Assembly (NCBI GenBank): GCA_934343805.1
Contig: CAKRIN010000013.1
Span: forward strand, 1 to 64,000
Length of the DNA stretch: 64,000 nt
Direction of reading: 5' to 3'
DNA from: an uncultured Lachnospira sp.
Lineage (GTDB): Bacteria; Bacillota; Clostridia; Lachnospirales; Lachnospiraceae
Shown: piece by piece, positions 53,833 to 63,472 of the stretch
How positions within the stretch are numbered: the first letter of the stretch is position 1
How the letters are laid out: each line of letters opens with the position of its first letter
The notes under the pieces: generated by a model
What the model was told of the DNA's origin: nothing
The model's database searches: none
Seen by the model: only the letters and a program-made list of their open reading frames with translations
Position numbers and translations under genes: made by a program

Positions 53833-55383
53833 TCACCCCTTAACATCAGGTATTCCCCTGTAATAAAATGCCTCACTTATATTACTCATAGATATGTTCT
53901 TATTGCCCTCAATATCCGCTATAGTCCGCGCAGTCTTTAATATCTTATGATATCCCCTGGCAGTAAGATGCTTCTTGGAATATATATCACCCATAAGCTT
54001 ACTTTCAGCCTTGCCAAGCCGGCAGAATCCTGCCACATCCCTGCTATTCATCTGTGAATTAAACATTATCTTTCTTCCTCTGAACCTGTCCATCTGAATC
54101 TTTCTGACTCTTCTTACTATATCTGACATCTTCTCAGACGTGTACTCATTGTCCTTTTCCTTTTCATCAATACTTTCACTCTGTAATTCCGAATACTTTA
54201 TCTGTTCAGTTCTTACACACATATCGAATCTGTCCCATAACGGATTACTGATTCTTCCCAGAAATCTCTCTATATCCTGTTCAGAACAGTTACACCTGTT
54301 ACGATCCGGATAATATCCACACCTGCATGGGTTAATCGCTCCAACAAGCATGAAATCAGTTGGAAACACATAAGAATTATTCAGCCTTACAATTGTAATA
54401 TGCCTGTCTTCAAGCGGCTGACGCAATCCCTCCAAAATATCAGGCCTGAATTCTGTCATCTCGTCAAGAAAAAGCACACCTTTCCCGGCAAGCGTAACCT
54501 CTCCCGGAACAGGATACATCCCGCCTCCAAGAAACGCACTTTTAGTAACATTACAATATGGTGCCCTGAATGGTCTCTTATTAATCAGCCCCCTCTTGCT
54601 GCCAAGCTGCCCCGCAACACTATATATATTAGTTACCTCAAGTCTCTCATCAAAAGTCATCTCCGGCATAATCGTAGGTATTCTTCTTGCCATCATAGTC
54701 TTTCCGCTTCCAGGTGGTCCCATATACATAATATTATGCATACCACACACAGCAATAAGAGTTGCTCTCTTAGCTGCATCTCCACCTCTTATATCACTGA
54801 AATCCAGCATTTCGATATCCTGTGTACAGTCAGTTTCTTTTATTGTCTCATTCTTGTTTCCAGAAAAATCATCTTCTCCATTAATATACCTTACTGCTTC
54901 CTTAAGATTAGCTATGGCTGTAACCTCAATCCCATCAACTATCTCCCCTTCATTCTCATTATCAATTGGAATTACCGCCTTGTCGAAGCCTTCATTCCTT
55001 GCACATAACACACATGGAAGAACCCCTGGCACTCCGTTAATATCCCCATTAAGTCCCAGCTCTCCAAGCACAAGCATCCTGTCAAGCCGTGCCTCATCAA
55101 CATATCCATTCGCTGCAAGTATCCCCAGTGCAATAGGCAGATCAAATCCAGTACCATGCTTTCTTATATCTGCCGGAGATATATTAACAACTATCCTCTG
55201 CGGCATAAGATTAAATCCGCTATTCCTTATTGCAACACGCACTCTTTCCCTTGCTTCCTTTACTTCACTGCCAAGAAATCCACTCATATCGAATCCCGGC
55301 AGTCCATTACCGGCATCCACCTCAACCTTAACAAGTTCTGCCTTAAGTCCATGCAGAACTGCACTTGATATACAACTATACAT
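53833..55383 (-). CDS. comM: ComM/YifB family Mg chelatase-like ATPase
   Basis: AAA+ helicase of the ComM/YifB family, which in Gram-negatives extends recombination tracts during transformation. An N-terminal ChlI-like domain (about 20-170), an AAA+ module with YMGPPGSGKTMMARR (about 222-236) and LFLDEMTEF, and a C-terminal lid (about 410-505). 516 residues. First gene of the comM-dprA-topA-codY unit. Confidence 0.95.
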   Translation of the reverse strand: MYSCISSAVLHGLKAELVKVEVDAGNGLPGFDMSGFLGSEVKEARERVRVAIRNSGFNLMPQRIVVNISPADIRKHGTGFDLPIALGILAANGYVDEARLDRMLVLGELGLNGDINGVPGVLPCVLCARNEGFDKAVIPIDNENEGEIVDGIEVTAIANLKEAVRYINGEDDFSGNKNETIKETDCTQDIEMLDFSDIRGGDAAKRATLIAVCGMHNIMYMGPPGSGKTMMARRIPTIMPEMTFDERLEVTNIYSVAGQLGSKRGLINKRPFRAPYCNVTKSAFLGGGMYPVPGEVTLAGKGVLFLDEMTEFRPDILEGLRQPLEDRHITIVRLNNSYVFPTDFMLVGAINPCRCGYYPDRNRCNCSEQDIERFLGRISNPLWDRFDMCVRTEQIKYSELQSESIDEKEKDNEYTSEKMSDIVRRVRKIQMDRFRGRKIMFNSQMNSRDVAGFCRLGKAESKLMGDIYSKKHLTARGYHKILKTARTIADIEGNKNISMSNISEAFYYRGIPDVKG

Positions 55384-55459
55384 ATTTCTCCCCTATACTT
55401 CCTTCTCAATCCGTTCTCTAATCAACCATGCCAATCATTTAATTTCTTTTAGTATATTT

Positions 55460-55488
55460 ATACTATATCTTTTATAATATATTGTCAA
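55460..55488 (-). promoter_or_regulatory. Sigma-A promoter of comM-dprA-topA-codY
   Basis: Minus-strand TTGACA (55488-55483), a 17-base spacer and TAGTAT (55465-55460). It lies in the 181-base gap between the DUF5057 gene and comM, 38 bases downstream of nothing else. The leader is about 70 bases and shows no clear structure. Confidence 0.72.
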
Positions 55489-55502
55489 TATATATTTATA
55501 AC

Positions 55503-55540
55503 AAAAAATAAGCTGTTGTCATACATAACAACAGCTTATT
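55503..55540 (-). terminator. Intrinsic terminator after the pilus/DUF5057 cluster
   Basis: A perfect 13-bp stem (arms 55540-55528 and 55519-55507) with an 8-base loop is followed by a T-run. It ends the surface-protein operon. Confidence 0.9.
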
Positions 55541-55564
55541 AATTATTAATATTTAATTATGTGT

Positions 55565-58500
55565 TTAATCCATATCAAACAGATCCTTTGCCTGAAGGTC
55601 AAGAATAGCATATCCTTTACCTTTGTGGCCATCCGTAGCCTGGATACCTATCTTAAGATTTCCATCAACCATCTGGCTCTTTAAAGACTCTGCCTTATCT
55701 CCAACCAGCGACCAGAGATCTTCCACAGCATACTCTTTTCCAGCAACAATCTTAAGATTACTTGTAGGATTCATAGGTGTAAGCGCTGACACAGTGCCAG
55801 AAGAATCAACATTAATATATCCCAGCATTATATCTCCACAGCTCTCATCGAACTTACCATCCTTATTAGTATGTCCATCCTCGTTATACACATACATAAA
55901 TGTTTCTTTAATGATACCCTTGCCATCAATAAGATCCGCATCATTAATCTTGAATGTGAATCCAAGCTTTCTCTTTGCATACTTAGAATAATTATACTTG
56001 AAATATCCCTTATAATCTGTAATTGAATCATCATATACAGCATCAGTATATATAACATCCGGTGCACTATTACCAGCAAGAATAGCTCTTACAAATGTAT
56101 TAACGAACAATTCCATCTCAGCATCATTATCAGTTGCTTCATCCATATCCTCATGTCCGGCACTTGTATAAGTTACATTACCTGCAGAGTACATGTAATA
56201 ATTATTAACCGCATCCTGACCTGAATATGTAAAGTATTTATCTCTTTCCAGTGCACCATCAGAATCTGAAAGAGTATACCATACAACAACAGAATTATCT
56301 TTTTCTCTTCCATCCAGAGTTGTATTAATCTGCTCAAGATTCAACGCAAAGTACTGTCCATGAGTCTGTGCAACCGCAATATCAGTATTAATGCTATATG
56401 GATAAGATGTAACCTCACCTTCATTAAGTTTTGAAATCTTGGTTGTTGTTCTCGTTGTACTTGCATGATTTACTTCTCCATATGAAGGATAATCTGTTAT
56501 ATCCTTATACGGACTCTTTGCTGATAACTTATACACAAGTGTATCTGTAATATAGTAGTCATCCTTCATACCAATCAAAGGTTTAAATGTCTTTGTAGCC
56601 ATATTAAGATCAGACTTCTGCCCTGCAGGTTTTCCGCTTGAATTCTTATATGACATAGTATCATGTGTCATCAGCACAGATTTGCCTTCTTCTATGTAAC
56701 TCTTAATAGCCTCAATAGCCTGTTTTGAAAGACTCTTCTTGGCAGGACTTGTTGTCGGATCATAATCATAGCCATCTGCATCAGAATCATTACCATAATC
56801 ATCCGCAAATCCCATAACTACCATAGTATAATCATCAAGGAAGTCCGGATTCTCATATATTGCCTGTGAGAACTCTGATTTAGTCAGTGTAGTAACATCA
56901 AGATCAAATCCTGTAATATCCGATACAGCTCCAAATTTCTCAGAAAACTTACTTCCATCTGAAAGATCAAGGTGTTCAGGATATTTCTCTTTTCCATCAG
57001 AACCTATAACTGAATCATGAATAATCTGTACAACATATATAGTCTTTCTTGCTTCATACTTTAATGCAAATGCACCGGTATTAATACTTGTAAGACCTGT
57101 ATATTCATCTGTAACCTCTACCTTCCATCCAACATAACCTGTTAAGCCTGAAGGAAGTGTAAGGTTACACGAAAATCCTGATGAGGTACATTCTACTCCT
57201 GTTCCATCGGATGCACTATAGAAAAGCTCTGTATCATCAGATGTTCTGTCTTCTGAGAATATACTGTCACAGTTTCTGTCAATATATATCTTAACCTTGT
57301 ACTTTCCACCAGCAGTACGCGAATCATTAGGTAAATTAACTGTTCCCTTAAACTGAAGCGACTTTAACTTGGATCTGTCATTAGTAACTGTATCCTCACC
57401 ATTATATTCATACTCTGTCATTCCAACAGGCTGGATAGTGATTGAAGGCTTCTTCTGATAATTAATTGCATCAGACACTTCCTGATCCTTATTAATGCTT
57501 ACAACATTAGGATGCTGTGAACCAAGTGTAGCCCTTAAGCTTGCCATTCTCATCTTATACATATTACAGTCTTTATCGACAACTGCAGTACTTCCATAAT
57601 ATATATCATACTCCATTGCCATAGGAAGACCCTTTTTTGCATAAGCAACAAGCTTATCATATGCCTTATCAGTAAGATCAATATCATTAAGCGTATAATT
57701 CTTGCTGTTTACTGTAAATTTTCTCTTATCACTGTCAGCATACATTGTAGAGCCATATATATCTGTATTAGTCTGGTCTTTTCCCTGTGAACCAATAATA
57801 ATAAGGTCATATGTAGCAATTATATCCTGATTTAATCCGTCAAATGCATTGACAGACACACTTGTAACATTAACCTTAACCTTAGAATTCTCCGGAAGAC
57901 CAAACCATGTCTTAATCTTCTTCTCTCCAGCATCAGTATTATACTTATAAAAACCAATTGGCTGGATTTCAAGTACATTAATATCACTATCAGGTACAGT
58001 CTTAAATGCACCAATAATATACTGGATAACACGTGCTCCTGACAGTTCTACCGATGTAGTTTTATTGTGTGATGTTTCCTTCTTGGCATCACTATAATTA
58101 GTTCCCCAGTTAGCATCAAGCTCCTCCGCATTAGAAGGATATATATTATTTGATATAAGCTGACTGGTAATAGCATTATCAGAATTAAATGACCATACAT
58201 ACTTATCAATATATGCCTGTGAATGATTACCCGATGTAGCATTATAAGTAGGATAATTCACTCCGGAATCAGACGTATACGAACTGCCTCTGAGATATTT
58301 CTGATAATTCTCCCAGTAAGAAAACTGTCCATTAGTATTAACAGGTGCCTTAGAAGTACCATCCGCTGAATAGAAATTAATAACTTCCTTACCACCACCA
58401 TTGTCATTATCTTTCTCAATTCTTATATATCCATAATTGCCTTTGTATCTCATTCCAGTTGCCAGTTCTGCATTAGTTGTAACCTCATTAATAGCGAAGT

Positions 58501-59497
58501 CAGACACCATTGTGTCTCTGTCAATACCTGACATGGCAAGACATATTCTGGATATATTGGAAAACTTTCCATCTGAACCAGCACTCTTATCCTCTGAATT
58601 ATATATAACAGCCTTTCCCTTTGTTGAATTAAGCATATATATATATAATGCAAGATCAGCAGACAAATCATTAGATCCTAATGTCCATTTCATGCTCTTA
58701 TCTAAAGTACTTTTCTTATTAGTTCCATTAATAAGATCATAAGCTTCAAAAAGACCATCATTATGATTCTTACTTGAGAACATAACAAGCGCTGACTCAT
58801 CAATCAATTCCTTAGCTTTTTTGCTGTCTTCATTCAATTCCTTTGGTGTCTTAATAACAAGTTCAACTTTCCCTTCCATACTTGTATTACCGAATACAAA
58901 ATAAGAAAAAGCATCTCTTACTTCTACATTTGCAATCGAACCATCTGGCTGCTTTTCTTCAACCATAAGAGGACCATTTACAACAACCTGTCCATCACTT
59001 CCCTTGCTATATGTACAGAACTTAAGTTCAACCTTAGAGCCATCTATTGAATCAGGCCAGCCAAGTGCGCCAAAAAGTTTATTCACATCCATGTAATACT
59101 TATTATCATACTTAATAGCAACGCAGTAATTAGTTCCTGTTAACATAATACCATTAACGAAATTACTATATCCGTACATAGCCTTATAAATATCTTTTTC
59201 CTTGACAATCTTCTTATCACTCGGAAGCTTTGCCATAATATCATCCCATGCAAGTGCACCATACGCATTACCAATAATCGCACCAAATTCATCATACAAT
59301 TTATCCGGCACAATCTCCAATATCTTCATCTTATTGGTAGAAGAATACTCCTTACCATTGATAACAACTGAATCCGCTGCTGCTTCCGTTTTTCTTGTTG
59401 CAATAATAACAACAACCATCACACAGAACACTGCCACAGAGGCAATCGCTGCGAATATTTTATTTCTCAGATTCTTATTAGATAATAATTTCTTCAT
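55565..59497 (-). CDS. Large secreted DUF5057-type surface protein
   Basis: A 1310-residue protein with an N-terminal membrane segment (about 15-33) and export signal ending TEAAADS. KMKILEIVPDKLYDEFGA (about 56-73) is the recognisable DUF5057 start. Similar strand patterns recur: VLEIQPIGFYKYN with YDLIIIGSQ (about 504-565), and IYVVQIIHDS with YTMVVMGFADDYG and VLMTHDTMSY (about 825-945), the last resembling a ThuA/glutamine-amidotransferase-like fold. No sortase motif or repeat cell-wall domain is visible at the C-terminus. It is last in a cluster with prepilin-like proteins. Family call moderate; function unknown. Confidence 0.75.
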   Translation of the reverse strand: MKKLLSNKNLRNKIFAAIASVAVFCVMVVVIIATRKTEAAADSVVINGKEYSSTNKMKILEIVPDKLYDEFGAIIGNAYGALAWDDIMAKLPSDKKIVKEKDIYKAMYGYSNFVNGIMLTGTNYCVAIKYDNKYYMDVNKLFGALGWPDSIDGSKVELKFCTYSKGSDGQVVVNGPLMVEEKQPDGSIANVEVRDAFSYFVFGNTSMEGKVELVIKTPKELNEDSKKAKELIDESALVMFSSKNHNDGLFEAYDLINGTNKKSTLDKSMKWTLGSNDLSADLALYIYMLNSTKGKAVIYNSEDKSAGSDGKFSNISRICLAMSGIDRDTMVSDFAINEVTTNAELATGMRYKGNYGYIRIEKDNDNGGGKEVINFYSADGTSKAPVNTNGQFSYWENYQKYLRGSSYTSDSGVNYPTYNATSGNHSQAYIDKYVWSFNSDNAITSQLISNNIYPSNAEELDANWGTNYSDAKKETSHNKTTSVELSGARVIQYIIGAFKTVPDSDINVLEIQPIGFYKYNTDAGEKKIKTWFGLPENSKVKVNVTSVSVNAFDGLNQDIIATYDLIIIGSQGKDQTNTDIYGSTMYADSDKRKFTVNSKNYTLNDIDLTDKAYDKLVAYAKKGLPMAMEYDIYYGSTAVVDKDCNMYKMRMASLRATLGSQHPNVVSINKDQEVSDAINYQKKPSITIQPVGMTEYEYNGEDTVTNDRSKLKSLQFKGTVNLPNDSRTAGGKYKVKIYIDRNCDSIFSEDRTSDDTELFYSASDGTGVECTSSGFSCNLTLPSGLTGYVGWKVEVTDEYTGLTSINTGAFALKYEARKTIYVVQIIHDSVIGSDGKEKYPEHLDLSDGSKFSEKFGAVSDITGFDLDVTTLTKSEFSQAIYENPDFLDDYTMVVMGFADDYGNDSDADGYDYDPTTSPAKKSLSKQAIEAIKSYIEEGKSVLMTHDTMSYKNSSGKPAGQKSDLNMATKTFKPLIGMKDDYYITDTLVYKLSAKSPYKDITDYPSYGEVNHASTTRTTTKISKLNEGEVTSYPYSINTDIAVAQTHGQYFALNLEQINTTLDGREKDNSVVVWYTLSDSDGALERDKYFTYSGQDAVNNYYMYSAGNVTYTSAGHEDMDEATDNDAEMELFVNTFVRAILAGNSAPDVIYTDAVYDDSITDYKGYFKYNYSKYAKRKLGFTFKINDADLIDGKGIIKETFMYVYNEDGHTNKDGKFDESCGDIMLGYINVDSSGTVSALTPMNPTSNLKIVAGKEYAVEDLWSLVGDKAESLKSQMVDGNLKIGIQATDGHKGKGYAILDLQAKDLFDMD

Positions 59498-59511
59498 GAT
59501 TACCTCCCGTT

Positions 59512-60192
59512 TTATTTAACATTTGTAAAATAATCGTTAATCTGTGTCTGAGGAAGAACCTTTCCAACTTCAAGCGGCTTAATGTAATCCTCTACAGCTC
59601 CCTCTTCCTTCTTCGATATTGAATTACCAATAGTTATTGCATTACCGACCTGATTTCTTGTGGAGAACGCCCTTGTTACAGTTCTCTTATACTTCATACG
59701 CTCAAGTTCAATCGTAACAACAACCTGTGGATTCTTAGGAATTGCTTTAATCTGTGTTGACTCAAATGTAAATCCCTCATAATCAAGTCTTACATCAAAA
59801 TTAGTAACGCTGTCACATGCAAGACTCCAGTCAACATGCAGTATAGAATTAGCATTCTCTGTATACCACAGCTGTTTTGTAGACGGATCATATTTGTATC
59901 CCCACTCAAGGATATTTTCTTCAGTTCCCTCTGTAGCCGTGTATTTGTTAGTATATACAGCTACCTGACCGCCGGATTTATCAATTCTGATTTCCTTGGC
60001 TTCAAGAATATTCTTTGAAATCTGATTAAGGGTAACATCAGCGTCACTCTGAATCTGGGCCAATGCCGTCTGCTTGGTATGAGTTCTTACTGCCTGTACA
60101 ATAAGAAGTACCAACGCCGACAATACTATGCCTGATATTGCAAGTGCTATCAGCAACTCTACTAATGAAAAACCCTTGTTATTTTTCTTCAT
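59512..60192 (-). CDS. Prepilin-type protein (PilW/PilJ-like)
   Basis: Class III signal: MKKNNKGFSLVELLIALAIS with cleavage after Gly7, Glu at +5 of the mature protein, then a long hydrophobic helix. The soluble part is beta-rich and ends in a basic/polar tail. 226 residues from ATG 60192, which has GGGAG upstream; the longer GTG start overlaps the previous gene. Likely a minor pilin or pseudopilin. Confidence 0.88.
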   Translation of the reverse strand: MKKNNKGFSLVELLIALAISGIVLSALVLLIVQAVRTHTKQTALAQIQSDADVTLNQISKNILEAKEIRIDKSGGQVAVYTNKYTATEGTEENILEWGYKYDPSTKQLWYTENANSILHVDWSLACDSVTNFDVRLDYEGFTFESTQIKAIPKNPQVVVTIELERMKYKRTVTRAFSTRNQVGNAITIGNSISKKEEGAVEDYIKPLEVGKVLPQTQINDYFTNVK

Positions 60193-60215
60193 AACTCTAC
60201 TCCCGCATCTCATCA

Positions 60216-60806
60216 CTAATTCATTATTGAAACTCTTCCAGTCTTATACCACAGCTTTGACTTATATGCTGAACCAGACCCTTTAACCCTGAATACACCA
60301 CTTGATGACTTTCCATCAATTCTTGTACCAGAATCACCTGGGTTATCAGAATCTGCAACAACTACACTTGAGCATGAACCATCTGACCTGCTGAACTTAA
60401 TCTTAATCGTATAATCATCAATGTCATATACAGTAGCGCCTGATGAATCCTCGTCTCCTGCTGAATCAGGAATAATATATTCCATGGAAATTCTTGCTGC
60501 GCTGCATGCATATGATTCCATGACATTATCATCCTTGTATATCTCAATAACATACTCTTTATCTTTCTTCTTGACCTCCATACGCCACTTTCCATCTTTA
60601 GCCATCGTACTGGTCTTTAACTCTGAAAGACACGAATATACATTCTTGTTAACTTTCTTGGCATTGCCTCTTCCTATAACAGAAATACTGATTACTGTAA
60701 GAAATGTCATTATAGATATAATGGCGACTACTATCAGAAGTTCCAATAACGAGAATCCCTGATTATTTAATTGTCTGTTTGAAATTTTCCCTCTTTTAAT
60801 CATCAT
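60216..60806 (-). CDS. Prepilin-type protein (GspH/FimT-like)
   Basis: MIKRGKISNRQLNNQGFSLL gives a class III leader of about 17 residues with cleavage before FSLLELLIVVAIISIM, Glu at +5. The soluble domain is about 150 residues, Ser/Gly/Asp-rich. Start ATG 60806 lies five bases after GGAG; the TTG at 60824 is rejected. 196 residues. Likely minor pilin. Confidence 0.87.
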   Translation of the reverse strand: MMIKRGKISNRQLNNQGFSLLELLIVVAIISIMTFLTVISISVIGRGNAKKVNKNVYSCLSELKTSTMAKDGKWRMEVKKKDKEYVIEIYKDDNVMESYACSAARISMEYIIPDSAGDEDSSGATVYDIDDYTIKIKFSRSDGSCSSVVVADSDNPGDSGTRIDGKSSSGVFRVKGSGSAYKSKLWYKTGRVSIMN

Positions 60807-60835
60807 CACTACTCCATTAAACAATCTGAAATTCC

Positions 60836-63448
60836 TTAATCATCTGTAGACACAGCGTTATACTTCTTCCACTCGCTTATAGTAACCATATCCCTGAATG
60901 TCATATTGCTTACCTTAAGCGTTAACGCAGTTTCCTTCGAAGCATCTACATGTGGATTCCAGTATCTGAATATATCCTCATAGTATAACGTCACTGTCTT
61001 GCCATCAATCGTTACTGTCTGTTCAAGATCTCCTGCCTTTGTATATGTCTCAATCATACTTGTAAAGTCTCCATCCTTAGTGAACAGAGTATTAGTAGCA
61101 GAAGCGCCTGGATCAAGTGTAATAGTACCATTAGATATAATAATACCATCAAATGATCCCTTAACCCTGACATTACCATTACATACAACAACTCCTCTGG
61201 ATACTGACAATGATAATGAACCACTTGCTTCTGAACCAACAATAAGTTCATTGTTGCCATCTATCTGAGTCTTGCTTAACTTATATGCTACAAGATCAAT
61301 TCCACCCTTGTAGCTAACAGTCTTTTTGAAGTATGTACCATTAGTAACCTTATCAAAGCCATTACTTCCTGTATTAATAATATTGCCATACACATCATAT
61401 TCAGAGAACTTATCAATATCAATAATTGTTACTTCTGATGAACCGGAACTAAAGCCTTCATTAAGCTTCTTATTAACCGCCACAGAATTCTTGTAAAGAG
61501 TTGCATCACTTGCCCATGGATCACTAACAGTTCCTAAAGGTGCAAGAATCTTATTAAATGTATAGAACCTGTTAGCTCTGTCAAGATATTCAAGATAAAG
61601 CTTATCAGCATTTTCTGAATTAGTTGCACTTGAATTGTCATTGTTAATAAGTTCATTAAATATCTTTGAATTAGTTGCGTCAATTTTAACTGCTGATCCG
61701 GTAATGTCCTCATAAGTTCCAACTGACTTTTTAATTCTGTTTCTTAAACTTACTGCATTATCAAGATAATCCTTAATCTCTGCATCTGTATGCGAGTCAT
61801 TAAAATAGCTTGCTTTACTTCTTAATTCAGTCTTTAATTCTTCATCTGAAAGATTATATATATACCTTGTATATGTATTAAGTGAGGCAGCATCCTTGAA
61901 ATTAAAGTAATAATATGTTCTTGAATCACCTTCTGATTCATCTACAAGATAATCCTTCTTAACATAATAATCATTATACTTAGTTCCATCAGCTGCAGTA
62001 ATCTCTACTGCCTCAAGAAGATCATATCCAAAGAATGTATCCTTTGAAATCTTAGTATGTATCTCATTGAAAGCCTGCTTCTTAGAAGGATTTCTGTTAC
62101 CTGCCTGTAATAAAGATGCAGGAATAAGATATATTTCCTGATCTGTATTAACTGACAATGACTCACCTGTTGGATAAGCCGAATCATTCTCATACTTAAT
62201 AAATGCACGTCCAGCTACAACAAGCTTAGAAAGCTTGGCAGAGAACTTAATATTAGATTTCTCACCATTAACAATTAACGCACTACTTGAATAATGAGTA
62301 TTAAGTGCGTTGTGTTCATATCCATATCCTTCATATGAACCGCCATTGAAAACGACATTAGAATTATCTCCCTCAATCGTTATATCATCCTTAACATAAT
62401 TATCCGATGATGCATTTAAATCCGCATTATTACCAAGTACAATATTTTCCGCCCATAACTGTGATGAACTTCCTATTGTTACAGTTGAACCTGAAGGCTC
62501 CGGATCACTCTTCTTATCCTTGATATTGATATTAAAATCACCACCACAGATAAGGTACTGACCAGAAAGAGTTACCCCGCCACCTTTAATATCAAGTCCA
62601 TTCTTCTTGCCGGCATATATACTTCCACCGACATTAATGCCTGAACCTGACATTGATATACCACTATTACCAATAAGTGAATATATCTCGAAAAATGCTG
62701 TACCAGCAATATCATCATCTGTAAAATTAATATATACATCTGGCAGACCTACAGTTCCGTCAAATGTTATATATGAATAATCTGTCTTATTAAGATACTT
62801 TACAACACAGTCCTTAAACTCAATTGCAAGAGAATCAAGTCCTGTACCAGTTGCAGCATTCTTATTATTAACAACCTTTAATGAACTTATGGACTCAACC
62901 ATAAGTACAGGCTTATTCTTATTCTTTTCTTCTATTGCCTCACTGTCAGAAAGCTGATCCTCAATATATGAATTAAGCTTTGCAACAAAATCATCCTTCT
63001 GTACTGTATAGTCATCAACCTGTACAATATTAGGTGCAACTACATCCTTATTAAGAAGCTCCTTAACAAGCTTCTTCATATAACTTTCTCTTAAATCCTT
63101 ATTAGCCTTCTCATTATCAATCTTGATAACTGTTGAGAAATCATTCTTATTATCAGCCTTGATATTAGTACTGTAAGAAGATATCGTTGTAAGCTGTTCC
63201 TCATAAGCTGAATTAAAGCAGTTCATAGAAACAATACCAAGTGCAGCATATATCTCATCTACAGCCTCCTCAGATGTATAGAATGCCTTCTTGTTCTGAT
63301 AAGCAATCATTTTCATCTTAAGATTAATCATAGTCGTTGTTGTAATAAGTGTTGCAAGAATCAGGACAAATGTAGTCATGATAAGTACCATTACAATAGT
63401 AGAACCAGAATTATTCTTTTTTCTTCGTCTTAATAAGCCCTTTCTCAT
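60836..63448 (-). CDS. Giant PilX-like protein with beta-helix segments
   Basis: A 870-residue protein starting MRKGLLRRRKKNNSGSTIV: a basic leader, a PilX-type GSTIVMV junction without Glu5, and a long hydrophobic helix (about 20-45). Glycine/serine/asparagine-rich repeats suggestive of a beta-helix lie at about 255-430 (GSGINVGGSIYAGKKNGLDI onwards) and about 730-800 (RGVVVCNGNVRVKGSFDGII). Ordinary PilX proteins have about 150-250 residues. ATG 63448 has GGAG upstream. It probably sits in a minor-pilin complex; the large exposed domain may bind something. No exact family recognised. Confidence 0.7.
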   Translation of the reverse strand: MRKGLLRRRKKNNSGSTIVMVLIMTTFVLILATLITTTTMINLKMKMIAYQNKKAFYTSEEAVDEIYAALGIVSMNCFNSAYEEQLTTISSYSTNIKADNKNDFSTVIKIDNEKANKDLRESYMKKLVKELLNKDVVAPNIVQVDDYTVQKDDFVAKLNSYIEDQLSDSEAIEEKNKNKPVLMVESISSLKVVNNKNAATGTGLDSLAIEFKDCVVKYLNKTDYSYITFDGTVGLPDVYINFTDDDIAGTAFFEIYSLIGNSGISMSGSGINVGGSIYAGKKNGLDIKGGGVTLSGQYLICGGDFNINIKDKKSDPEPSGSTVTIGSSSQLWAENIVLGNNADLNASSDNYVKDDITIEGDNSNVVFNGGSYEGYGYEHNALNTHYSSSALIVNGEKSNIKFSAKLSKLVVAGRAFIKYENDSAYPTGESLSVNTDQEIYLIPASLLQAGNRNPSKKQAFNEIHTKISKDTFFGYDLLEAVEITAADGTKYNDYYVKKDYLVDESEGDSRTYYYFNFKDAASLNTYTRYIYNLSDEELKTELRSKASYFNDSHTDAEIKDYLDNAVSLRNRIKKSVGTYEDITGSAVKIDATNSKIFNELINNDNSSATNSENADKLYLEYLDRANRFYTFNKILAPLGTVSDPWASDATLYKNSVAVNKKLNEGFSSGSSEVTIIDIDKFSEYDVYGNIINTGSNGFDKVTNGTYFKKTVSYKGGIDLVAYKLSKTQIDGNNELIVGSEASGSLSLSVSRGVVVCNGNVRVKGSFDGIIISNGTITLDPGASATNTLFTKDGDFTSMIETYTKAGDLEQTVTIDGKTVTLYYEDIFRYWNPHVDASKETALTLKVSNMTFRDMVTISEWKKYNAVSTDD

Positions 63449-63472
63449 AATATATCTCCATTCCCTCACAAC

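Noticed and set aside
54596..55477. 293-codon plus-strand open frame opposite comM
   Set aside because: It mirrors comM, has no ribosome-binding site or recognisable domain and is Ser/Ile/Pro-rich as expected of an antisense frame.
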